Shown here piece after piece: positions 16,192 through 22,759 of a DNA stretch of 22,759 nucleotides (position 1 is the stretch's first letter; each line of letters starts with the position of its first letter). Origin of the DNA: JAKAJA01 sp037440125. GTDB taxonomy: Bacteria; Acidobacteriota; UBA4820; DSQY01. Position numbers and translations under genes: made by a program. A model generated the notes under the pieces. The model saw nothing but the letters and a program-made list of their open reading frames with translations. It did not search any database and had not been told where the DNA came from. The stretch is from NCBI GenBank assembly GCA_037440125.1, contig JBBIUU010000046.1:1-22759 (forward strand), given 5' to 3'.

Positions 16192-19100
16192 ATGTCTCAG
16201 TTCGTGGGCGGCGGGGCCAGGGCGCGTCGCGCCTTGGTCGTGGCGGTCGTGGTCTCTTGCGCCGCGGCGTTGGCGACCGGATCCTTCGGGAGCGGCACCT
16301 TCAAAGCCGTGGTGCCTCCCGCGGTGACGAGCCCCGACACGGGGGCGGAGCTCGTCCTCATCCCCGCCGACTGGCGGGCCCTCTACCCCTTCTCGGGGCG
16401 GTTCCGGGCCGAGGGGGCCGCGGCGGACGCGCACGTCATCGCGCTGAAGGCCGCGAGCTTCGCCACGGACGGCCTTCGAGAACGCGACGAGCGAGGGGGC
16501 CCCGTGTTCCGCGAGCCCGACCTCCCCTCCTTCCCGCAGGCCCTCGTCTCGGAAGCCTTCGCGCGGGGCGCTCGGGACTACGTCATCGTCCAGGCCGCCT
16601 CGGCGGAGGACCAGGTTTCGCTGAGAGGGTGGCTCGAGGAAGAAGGAATCGCCATCCTCGACTACGTGCCGGACGGGGCCTACCTCCTGCGCCTCGACGC
16701 CGGGCAGCTCTCGCGCGTCCAGGCGCGCCGGGAGGTCTATTGGACGGGGCACTTCCAGCCCGCCTACCGGATCAACCCCAAGCTCGACTACGTCATCGAG
16801 TCGGCCCCGGCGCACGCCCTCACCATGACGGCGACCTTCGATCGGGAGGCCTACTCCTGCCAGGAGGCGCTCGCCGCCGCGCTCCCCACCTCGGCCGTCA
16901 ACATCCTGGCGATGGCGCCCACGCCGGCGGGCTGGCTCGTGCGGCTGTCGGGCCAGGCGGTGGTGGCCCGTGACCTCGCCCGCTTGCCCGGCTGCCTGTG
17001 GGTGGAGCGCTTCGTGGAGCGCGAGCTCGACAACAACGTGGCGCGCACCTCGGCGAACGTCACCACGGGACGGGGCGCGCAGTCCGGGCCCATGATGGAC
17101 GTGGAGGACGTCTGGGCCAAGGGCATCCGAGGCGAGGGACAGATCGCCTCCGCCTCGGACACGGGGCTCTCCACGGGGAACCTCGGCACCCTCCACCAGG
17201 ACTTCGGCCAGCAGGGCTCGGGCTCCAACCCCATGCGCGTCATCAAGGGCTACGCCCTGGGCCGCAGCGTCTGGGACGACGACATGGGCATCGGCGGCGG
17301 CCACGGCACGCACACGTCGGGCTCCATCGTGGGCAACGGCTTCCGCTCGGGGGCCACGCCCTCCGCCAACACCTTCCCGACCACGTGCTATGCGGGCACC
17401 GCGCCGAAGGCGCAGTTCGTCTTCCAGGGCCTCATGGATTCCTCGGGCAACCTCGGCGGCATCCCTTCGGACATCGGCACGCTCTTCCAGCAGGCCTATT
17501 CGGATGGCGCTCGGGTGCACTCGAACTCGTGGGGCGCTTCGGTCTCGGGCGACTACAACACGGACTCCCAGAACCTGGACCGTTTCGCGTGGACCGCCAA
17601 GGACATGGTCATCACCTTCTCGGCCGGCAACTCGGGCGTGGACGGCAAGCGCTACGTCTACAGCTGCGGCACGACGGGCGAGCCCATCGACGGGATCATC
17701 GACCGCGACTCCATCGGCGCGCCCGGGACGGCCAAGAACTGCATCACCGTGGGCGCAGCGGAGAACTACCGCCCCGACTTCGTCTACGAGTACCCGCAGG
17801 GAGACTGCACGGGCACCGGTTTCACCCAGCAGGCGTGGGGGTGGTTCAACAGTTGCAGCTACAGCGTCGCGCCGGTCTACGCCGACCTCATGGCGGACAA
17901 CGCCGCGGGCCTGGCCGCCTTCAGCTCCCGCGGGCCCACCAACGACGGGCGCTTCAAGCCCGACATCGTGGCCCCGGGCGTGGCCATCATCTCCACGCGC
18001 AGCGACAAGAACCAGACCTACGAACAGTGGGGCACGTGCAACGTGCCCAGCCAGTACCAGACCTACTACATGACCCAGGGCGGGACCTCCATGTCCAACC
18101 CGCTCACCGCCGGCACGGCGGTCCTCGTGCGGCAGTACTACCAGGATGGGTGGCACCCCAACGACAGCCAGACGACCAACACCTCGGCGGTGCCGTCCCA
18201 GGGCTTCAGCCCCTCCGCGGCGCTCGTGAAGGCGACGCTCATCAACGGCGCGTGGGACATGGTGCCGGGCCAGTACGGCACGGGGAGCACGAAGGAGATT
18301 CCCCCGAACTGGGATACGGGGCACGACCTGCCCAACAACGCCGAGGGCTACGGGCGCGTGGACCTCCAGCACGCCCTCTTCCCCGGCAGCGGCTGGGGCG
18401 ACTCCTCGCAGCGCGCGCTCGAGGTGCACGACGTCTCCCAGGGGCTCCAGACCGGGCAGTCCCAGGACTACACCATGGTCCTCGCCTCGGGAGCGGACCC
18501 GCTGATCGTCACCCTCGTCTGGACCGATCCGTACGGTGCGGTCTCGGCGGGCACCGAGCTCGTCAACGACCTGGACCTCACCGTCACCGCGCCCGACGCC
18601 ACCGTCTACTATCCGAACGCCCTGAACAACAAGACGACGGCGGACCACACGAACAACGTGGAGCAGGTGAAGGTGACGAGCCCCGCGGCGGGGAGCTGGA
18701 CCGTGCGCGTGAGAGGGAACAACGTCCCCGGCAACGGCGTGGACGGGACGACGACGCAACCCTTCGCGCTCGTCGCGTCCGGCGCCATCGCGCCGCCGTG
18801 CCCGACGCCCCCCGGCGCGCCCTCGGGCCTGACGGCCTCGGCCCCGGCGGCGGGGCAGATCTCGCTCGCGTGGTCCGCGGGCACGCCCGCGGGCACGAGC
18901 TACAACGTCTACCGCACCCCCCGCGGCTGCCCGGGCGCGACCTACGCCCCCCTCGCCACGGGCGTCACGGGCACGGCCTACACGGACACCACGGTGGTGG
19001 CCGGGAGGACCTACGCCTACCGCGTGTCGTCGCAGCTCCAGTCGTGCGAGTCGGACCTCTCCGGGTGCGCATCGGCCAAGGCGCAGGGCACCTGCAGCGC

Positions 19101-20850
19101 GGCGCCGAGCTTCGCCGGCCTGGCGACCGCCACGGTCCAGGCGGGGACGCCGTGCGCCATCGCGCTGGCCTGGTCCGCGGCCACGGCCGCCTGCGACGGC
19201 CCCGTCACCTACTCCGTCTACCGCTCCACCTCGCCGTCCTTCACACCCGCGCCGGCGAACCGGATCGCCTCGGGCTTCGGCGGCACGACCTACACCGACT
19301 CGGCCCGCCTGGTCGGCGGGACGCCCTACAGCTACATCGTGAGGGCGGTGGACGAGTCCAACCACGCGGAGGAGGGCAACTCGGCCACGCGCACGGCCAC
19401 GCCCAACGGCGGCGGCACCTCGGGCACGGTGTTCAGCTCGGGGTTCGAGTCGGGGTCGGGGATGAACGGCTGGGGCCTGGCGAACTTCTACGCGGGGAGC
19501 ACCACGTCCGACTGGCGCGGCATCCAGACGTGCGCGGCGCACGGGGGCTCGAACGTCTTCCGCTTCGGCGGGTCCTCGTGCACCACCTACTACACGGGGA
19601 ACGACTTCATCGGCGCGGTGCCCGGCGGGGCCTCGGGCCTCACCTTCCCGGCGGGCGCGACGGGCGCCAGGCTGAGCTTCTGGCACACCTGGGACTTCGA
19701 GTCGGACTTCGACGGGGCCTGCCTGCTCATCTCGGACGACCACCAGACCTTCTACTTCGTCCCGGCCACCGCCATCCTCACGGGCGAGTACAACGGCGTC
19801 ACGGGGAACTACTGCCCGGTGCCCTACGGCAGCGGCATCGACGTCTGGACCGGGGCCCAGTCTTCCTACCAGAACGTGGTGGTAGACCTGGACGCTGCTT
19901 GGGAGGAGGCCTACCCCGGCACGGGTGGCGTGGGCGGCAAGACGGTCTACCTTTCCTTCACCGCCATTTCGGATTGCTCCTTCCAGTATATGGGGTGGTT
20001 CCTCGACGACGTGGCCGTGACCTACGGGGACACCTCAGGGCCCTGCAGCACGTGCCCGGCGCTCGCGGTGGCCGCGGTGGACAACACCCAGTGCCCCGTG
20101 GTGAAGGTGACGGTCTGGGCCAACGACGCGGCCGGCGCGCCCATCACGGGGCTCTCCGGGTCCGCCTTCGGGCTCGCGGAGCAGGGGGCGGCCCAGACGG
20201 TCTCGGTGACCGACCTTGGGAGCGGCACCTACCGGCTCTCCTACACCTCGGCGCAGGCCGACGGCCAGCGCCACGAGCTCGACCTCTCCCTCACCTACGG
20301 CGGGTGCACGGTGCACACGCTGACCAGCATGCAGTGCCCGGCGGTCTGCAGCCTCGCGTGCTCGGCGACGGTCCCCGCCGTCGGGCAGACGGGCCAGCCC
20401 ACGAGCTTCTCGGCCACGGCGACGGCTTCCTACTGCTCGGGCTCGCCCACGTACCAGTGGTCCTTCGGCGACGGGGCGACCTCCACGAGCCGGAGCCCGT
20501 CGCACACCTACGCGAGCGGCGGGAGCTTCGACTGGAGCCTCACCGTGAGCGTCGACGGCAGGACCTGCACGAAGAGCGGCACGATCTCCATCGTCACGCC
20601 GCCCACCGTCTCGCTCATCAAGAAGGTGACCCCGCCCTTCACCATCGTGGTCACGGGGAGCAACTTCGCCAGCGCCGTCGCGGTGTACATCGACGGGGCG
20701 CAGTGGACGAACGTCCTCTGGAAGAACGCGGGCAAGGTGAAGCTCAACGGCGGCACCTCCCTGAAGGCCGCCGTGCCCAAGGGGACGACCCACACCTTCC
20801 GCTTCGTGAATCCCGATGGGGGCGCCGTCACCACCACGTGGGGGTGGTGA
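16192..20850 (+). CDS. Secreted multidomain subtilisin-like serine protease (S8, KP-43-like)
   Basis: 1552 residues. I start at 16192, where GGGAGGTGG lies just upstream and a signal peptide (about 1-28) follows, rather than at 16159. Residues 30-290 look like a propeptide region. The S8 domain spans about 290-735 with all catalytic residues: Asp323 (SDTG), His371 (GGGHGTHTSG), oxyanion Asn480 (SAGNSG) and Ser633 (GGTSMSNP), plus SSRGPTNDGRFKPDIVAPG. A beta-sandwich with LVNDLDLTVTAPD and NNVEQV (about 741-865) is typical of KP-43-type subtilases. Two FN3-like domains (about 869-1070), a jelly-roll/MAM-like region (about 1078-1277, FESGSG to GWFLDDVAVTYG), an Ig-like domain (about 1285-1382), a PKD domain (WSFGDGA, about 1386-1470) and an IPT/TIG-like module (1476-1552, NPDG, ending TWGW) follow. 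Predicted to degrade proteins outside the cytoplasm after propeptide removal; the accessory domains suggest substrate binding or surface retention. Confidence 0.96.
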   Translation: MSQFVGGGARARRALVVAVVVSCAAALATGSFGSGTFKAVVPPAVTSPDTGAELVLIPADWRALYPFSGRFRAEGAAADAHVIALKAASFATDGLRERDERGGPVFREPDLPSFPQALVSEAFARGARDYVIVQAASAEDQVSLRGWLEEEGIAILDYVPDGAYLLRLDAGQLSRVQARREVYWTGHFQPAYRINPKLDYVIESAPAHALTMTATFDREAYSCQEALAAALPTSAVNILAMAPTPAGWLVRLSGQAVVARDLARLPGCLWVERFVERELDNNVARTSANVTTGRGAQSGPMMDVEDVWAKGIRGEGQIASASDTGLSTGNLGTLHQDFGQQGSGSNPMRVIKGYALGRSVWDDDMGIGGGHGTHTSGSIVGNGFRSGATPSANTFPTTCYAGTAPKAQFVFQGLMDSSGNLGGIPSDIGTLFQQAYSDGARVHSNSWGASVSGDYNTDSQNLDRFAWTAKDMVITFSAGNSGVDGKRYVYSCGTTGEPIDGIIDRDSIGAPGTAKNCITVGAAENYRPDFVYEYPQGDCTGTGFTQQAWGWFNSCSYSVAPVYADLMADNAAGLAAFSSRGPTNDGRFKPDIVAPGVAIISTRSDKNQTYEQWGTCNVPSQYQTYYMTQGGTSMSNPLTAGTAVLVRQYYQDGWHPNDSQTTNTSAVPSQGFSPSAALVKATLINGAWDMVPGQYGTGSTKEIPPNWDTGHDLPNNAEGYGRVDLQHALFPGSGWGDSSQRALEVHDVSQGLQTGQSQDYTMVLASGADPLIVTLVWTDPYGAVSAGTELVNDLDLTVTAPDATVYYPNALNNKTTADHTNNVEQVKVTSPAAGSWTVRVRGNNVPGNGVDGTTTQPFALVASGAIAPPCPTPPGAPSGLTASAPAAGQISLAWSAGTPAGTSYNVYRTPRGCPGATYAPLATGVTGTAYTDTTVVAGRTYAYRVSSQLQSCESDLSGCASAKAQGTCSAAPSFAGLATATVQAGTPCAIALAWSAATAACDGPVTYSVYRSTSPSFTPAPANRIASGFGGTTYTDSARLVGGTPYSYIVRAVDESNHAEEGNSATRTATPNGGGTSGTVFSSGFESGSGMNGWGLANFYAGSTTSDWRGIQTCAAHGGSNVFRFGGSSCTTYYTGNDFIGAVPGGASGLTFPAGATGARLSFWHTWDFESDFDGACLLISDDHQTFYFVPATAILTGEYNGVTGNYCPVPYGSGIDVWTGAQSSYQNVVVDLDAAWEEAYPGTGGVGGKTVYLSFTAISDCSFQYMGWFLDDVAVTYGDTSGPCSTCPALAVAAVDNTQCPVVKVTVWANDAAGAPITGLSGSAFGLAEQGAAQTVSVTDLGSGTYRLSYTSAQADGQRHELDLSLTYGGCTVHTLTSMQCPAVCSLACSATVPAVGQTGQPTSFSATATASYCSGSPTYQWSFGDGATSTSRSPSHTYASGGSFDWSLTVSVDGRTCTKSGTISIVTPPTVSLIKKVTPPFTIVVTGSNFASAVAVYIDGAQWTNVLWKNAGKVKLNGGTSLKAAVPKGTTHTFRFVNPDGGAVTTTWGW

Positions 20851-20891
20851 GCCAGGGAGTCGCTGAAGGCGTACGGGAGACGGACGAGCGG

Positions 20892-20920
20892 CACTGTGGC
20901 TCCCATCCTAGGGCCACGTG
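20892..20920 (+). terminator. Imperfect hairpin after the subtilase gene
   Basis: CAC-GTGG-CCC (20892-20904) pairs with GGG-CCAC-GTG (20911-20920) with two small bulges and a 6-nt loop, 41 nt after the stop. Only a TTT follows, so it is a weak intrinsic terminator at best. Confidence 0.35.
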
Positions 20921-21124
20921 GGTTTGAGGGTGGTAGGGTGTCCGCCAAGGCATGTCCTACGACCGCGGCGCCAGAGCGCGCGGAACGCGGTTCACATCAT
21001 GAATGTCTTTCAAAATGAAGGTGTTGGAGTGTGCCGGCCCTCCGGTCGAGAGGGCGAATTGGTCGATCGCGTCCTGTGGATTGGGCTTCGTGGTTTCTTC
21101 TATCACCATGAAAATAAGGGGCTT

Positions 21125-21151
21125 CCGGGGAGCCCTTCGGGCATCCCCCGG
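21125..21151. other. Strong GC hairpin in intergenic region
   Basis: CCGGGG (21125-21130) pairs with CCCCGG (21146-21151), and GCCC (21132-21135) with GGGC (21139-21142), leaving a TTC loop and a small internal loop. No T-run on the plus strand; on the minus strand it is followed by CCCCTTATTTTC, so a minus-strand terminator or an RNA structural element is possible. Confidence 0.4.
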
Positions 21152-21400
21152 GGCCGAGGATAGACGGCTTCGGCGCAAAGGAACCGGGTATACGCAGATA
21201 GGTACCTTAAAAATGAATTACTTAGCCTATCGAAAGGGTGGGCCCCATGGAGGTATGCATACGAGGTATCCGGCTGGTCTGGCCTCCGAGGGCTGAGCAA
21301 AAGCCGCCATCTCCTTGATTCCAAGGGGTTTGTGCATTTTGGGCCGCCTTGGCCCTGTTCTTGCTAACCTCACAAGACGCGTGTTGTGCCGCGTGTCGGT

Positions 21401-21406
21401 GGGAGG
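21401..21406 (+). promoter_or_regulatory. Ribosome-binding site that decides a GTG start
   Basis: GGGAGG with a 7-nt spacer to the GTG at 21414. The longer frame from the ATG at 21315 has no comparable site and would place about 33 residues before the signal peptide. Confidence 0.7.
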
Positions 21407-21413
21407 CCAGTCG

Positions 21414-21800
21414 GTGAAGCATTCGCGCCTGTTGGTGAGACTGGGAGGGTGGGGAGCGCTACTGCTCTTGGCCGTTCTCTTCCCGAGCCTGCACCTCCAG
21501 GCTGCCGCCCCTGCGGCGCCGACCATCGACCTGACGCTCCCTTCGGCCGCCCTCACCCTGGGCGAGGTATCGCTCTTGGGCGAGCAGGGCTGCGACATGG
21601 ATGACCAGGACCCGGAGGATGTGGACACCCTGAACGCGGTGGGTCCTCCGCCCGTGGCCCTCCTTGCCGAGATGTCCTCCGCCGACGAAACCGGTCGCCC
21701 CGCGGGGGCGAGTTGGTCCCCCGTCGCCTCGGACGCGCCGCTGGCCCACCCCAGCGAGGGGTATGCTCTCCGGCGGCGCATCTTCAAGAAGACCCGTTAG
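21414..21800 (+). CDS. Small exported protein of unknown function
   Basis: 128 residues from a GTG start chosen for its ribosome-binding site (GGGAGG, 21401-21406) and because a clear signal peptide follows at once (KHSRLLVRLGG, then LLLLAVLFPSLHLQAAA, cleavage near residue 28). An upstream in-frame ATG at 21315 is less likely. The mature part of about 100 residues is rich in Ala, Pro and acidic residues (GCDMDDQDPEDVD), has no recognisable domain, and ends in a basic tail (ALRRRIFKKTR). It contains a single mature cysteine (in EQGCDMDD). A good terminator follows, so it is probably expressed separately from the metallopeptidase-like gene downstream. I do not recognise the family. Confidence 0.7.
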   Translation: MKHSRLLVRLGGWGALLLLAVLFPSLHLQAAAPAAPTIDLTLPSAALTLGEVSLLGEQGCDMDDQDPEDVDTLNAVGPPPVALLAEMSSADETGRPAGASWSPVASDAPLAHPSEGYALRRRIFKKTR

Positions 21801-21809
21801 CTCTCCAGA

Positions 21810-21844
21810 GGACACGCCGGTCTAGGGCCGGCGGCGTCCGTTTT
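21810..21844 (+). terminator. Intrinsic terminator
   Basis: GGAC (21810-21813) and CGCCGG (21815-21820) pair with CCGGCG (21828-21833) and GTCC (21836-21839), with a 7-nt loop and a small internal loop; GTTTT follows directly. It lies 9 nt after the stop codon of the small exported protein gene. Confidence 0.75.
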
Positions 21845-21890
21845 CGCGTTCGCAATTCCTAACAATCCGGCGTTTCGCTCTCAGGCTTCA

Positions 21891-21924
21891 ACCACGGGTC
21901 CAACTGGGGACCCGAGGGTGTGGT
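21891..21924 (+). promoter_or_regulatory. Leader hairpin before the metallopeptidase-like gene
   Basis: ACCAC-GGGTCC (21891-21901) pairs with GGACCC (21908-21913) and, after a 6-nt bulge, GTGGT (21920-21924). It ends 14 nt before the ribosome-binding site. It may influence translation; no known riboswitch family is recognised. Confidence 0.3.
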
Positions 21925-21938
21925 GACAGGGACAAGAT

Positions 21939-21944
21939 GGAGGT
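21939..21944 (+). promoter_or_regulatory. Ribosome-binding site deciding the start at 21952
   Basis: GGAGGT, 7 nt before the ATG at 21952. The other in-frame ATG at 21937 overlaps this site and is therefore unlikely to be the start. Confidence 0.8.
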
Positions 21945-21951
21945 AAGACGG

Positions 21952-22759
21952 ATGCGATCGAGAAGAGGACTGAGTCTCGTGCTGTTGGGCATCGCGCTCT
22001 GCCTGATGGCGTTCGCGGCGCAGGCGCAGGTGGTGAAGAAGAGCCCGAGCGGCCTGGCCGACCTCATGTCGGTGAGCCCCAGGCTGCAGGTCCGCCAGGA
22101 AGTCCAGCCCCTCGAGCAGGTCCGCAGCGAAGCCGCGGCCATGCAGGCTCCGGGCATGGCGGGCGTGGCGGGCGACTGGGACCGCTTCGTGAGCGAGAAC
22201 GGTTCGGCCTGGCAGGTCCAGATGGACCGCCGCACGGGCCGCCCCGCGCTCGCCTCCGGCTCCGGCGTGCCCTGGGTGCCCGGCGCGGGCAACAGCCTCC
22301 GGAACCAGGACCTGCGCGAGGACCTCGGCCAGAGCGGTCAGGTCACGCGCGGGACCGTGGTCCGTCTCGCCAAGAAGTTCATCCGCCAGTACCCCGAGCT
22401 CTTCGGCGTGGACGTCCAGGACCTCCAGATCATCCCCGAGAGCACCGGCCAGTTCGGCGGCTACCTCTGGTACGTCCATCTCCAGAGGACCTTCCACGGC
22501 ATCCCCGTGGAACGGTCCTACGTGGTGTTCCGCGTCAACAACGGAAACCTCATCCAGTTCGGCGGCGAGTTCCTCGGCGCCATCGACCTCGACCCCATCC
22601 CCAGCATCAACATGGAGACGGCCCGCCAGATCGTGGCCGGTTACGTGGGCGACATGAGCGCCGCAGACACGTGGCTCGACGAGGGCCGCATCTCCGTCGT
22701 GCCCATGGCCCCCCAGGGCGACGCGGGCGTGTACAACCTCGAGCCCGGCAAGGGCGTCG
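21952..22759 (+). CDS. Secreted metallopeptidase-like protein, N-terminal propeptide part (cut by window end)
   Basis: 269 codons are present and the frame is open at the window end. The ATG at 21952 has GGAGGT 7 nt upstream. The signal peptide is residues 1-25 (MRSRRGLSLVLLG to AAQA). Residues about 120-215 resemble the fungalysin/thermolysin propeptide (FTP) domain: RLAKKFIRQYPELFGV (about 138-154), then LWYVHLQRTFHGIPVE and YVVFRVNNGNLIQFGGEF (about 172-209). A PepSY-like stretch follows (INMETARQIVAGYVG). In M4 and M36 peptidases these regions inhibit and fold the zinc protease domain, which would lie beyond the window; no HExxH motif is visible here, so the catalytic part is inferred. 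It may also be a propeptide-bearing protein without protease activity. It follows a terminator, so it probably has its own promoter, which I could not locate. With the subtilase it suggests protein degradation outside the cell. Confidence 0.85.
   Translation, partial: MRSRRGLSLVLLGIALCLMAFAAQAQVVKKSPSGLADLMSVSPRLQVRQEVQPLEQVRSEAAAMQAPGMAGVAGDWDRFVSENGSAWQVQMDRRTGRPALASGSGVPWVPGAGNSLRNQDLREDLGQSGQVTRGTVVRLAKKFIRQYPELFGVDVQDLQIIPESTGQFGGYLWYVHLQRTFHGIPVERSYVVFRVNNGNLIQFGGEFLGAIDLDPIPSINMETARQIVAGYVGDMSAADTWLDEGRISVVPMAPQGDAGVYNLEPGKGV

Larger units (their letters stand above)
20851..21413. other. 563-base intergenic region, hairpins but no convincing gene
   Basis: By eye this stretch is less GC-rich than its flanks, particularly 21085-21260. 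It has a strong hairpin at 21125-21151 (CCGGGG and GCCC pairing with GGGC and CCCCGG) and a second at 21178-21208 (AAGG, ACC pairing with GGT, CCTT). A minus-strand open frame covers 20957-21178 (73 codons, TTG start, internal ATG), and its part with VIEETTKPNPQDAIDQFAL and NTFILKDIHDVNRV looks more protein-like than chance, but there is no good ribosome-binding site and I do not recognise it. Plus-strand frames here are not convincing. Confidence 0.6.

Noticed and set aside
16138..19743. Minus-strand open frame of 1201 codons, and a plus-strand frame 16998-20927
   Set aside because: Both are shadows of the subtilase gene, rich in Arg, Gly and Ala without domains; the subtilase frame has all catalytic motifs.
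21160..21210. CGCAAAG followed by CCGGGT, recalling the core of a c-di-GMP-I (GEMM) riboswitch
   Set aside because: The upstream tetraloop stem and the downstream partner of the core were not found, and the next gene starts over 200 nt away.

Overview
The window looks like part of a contig from a GC-rich, Gram-negative-type bacterium, most probably a metagenome-assembled Acidobacteriota genome. The taxonomic guess rests on high GC, Shine-Dalgarno starts, and a dense secretome of PKD, BNR/Asp-box, Kelch and InlB-type repeat proteins; there is no rRNA or housekeeping gene to confirm it. A run of exactly 100 N (1512-1611) marks a scaffold join inside a repetitive gene.

Layout. 102-5691 (minus strand): two tandem paralogues of a secreted protein, each with a signal peptide, a shared unrecognised N-terminal region, a PKD domain and a mosaic of two InlB-like modules. 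Each has its own promoter (TTGTAC or TTGTGC, 17 bases, TATGCT), and an 11-bp hairpin separates them. 5918-8086 (plus): a secreted Asp-box/BNR propeller protein with a C-terminal IPT/TIG-like module. 8118-15701 (minus): a three-gene operon read Kelch protein, then LRR-FN3-PKD protein, then Asp-box protein, with a 7-nt gap and an ATGA overlap. 16192-20850 (plus): a 1552-residue secreted subtilase with many accessory domains. 20851-21413: a 563-base stretch with no convincing gene but several hairpins. 21414-21800 (plus): a small exported protein of unknown function followed by a good intrinsic terminator. 21952-22759 (plus): the 5' part of a secreted metallopeptidase-like gene (FTP/PepSY-type propeptide), cut by the window end.

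All eight complete CDSs and the partial one begin with a signal peptide, so the whole window encodes extracytoplasmic proteins: adhesive or scaffold repeat proteins (propellers, LRR, PKD, InlB-like) beside at least one protease. The most notable unifying feature is a C-terminal, 77-residue IPT/TIG-like module. It caps four otherwise unrelated proteins (Asp-box, LRR/PKD, Kelch and subtilase) and aligns almost without gaps. A common role in surface attachment, secretion or partner docking is inference. No mobile element, CRISPR array, tRNA or rRNA was seen.
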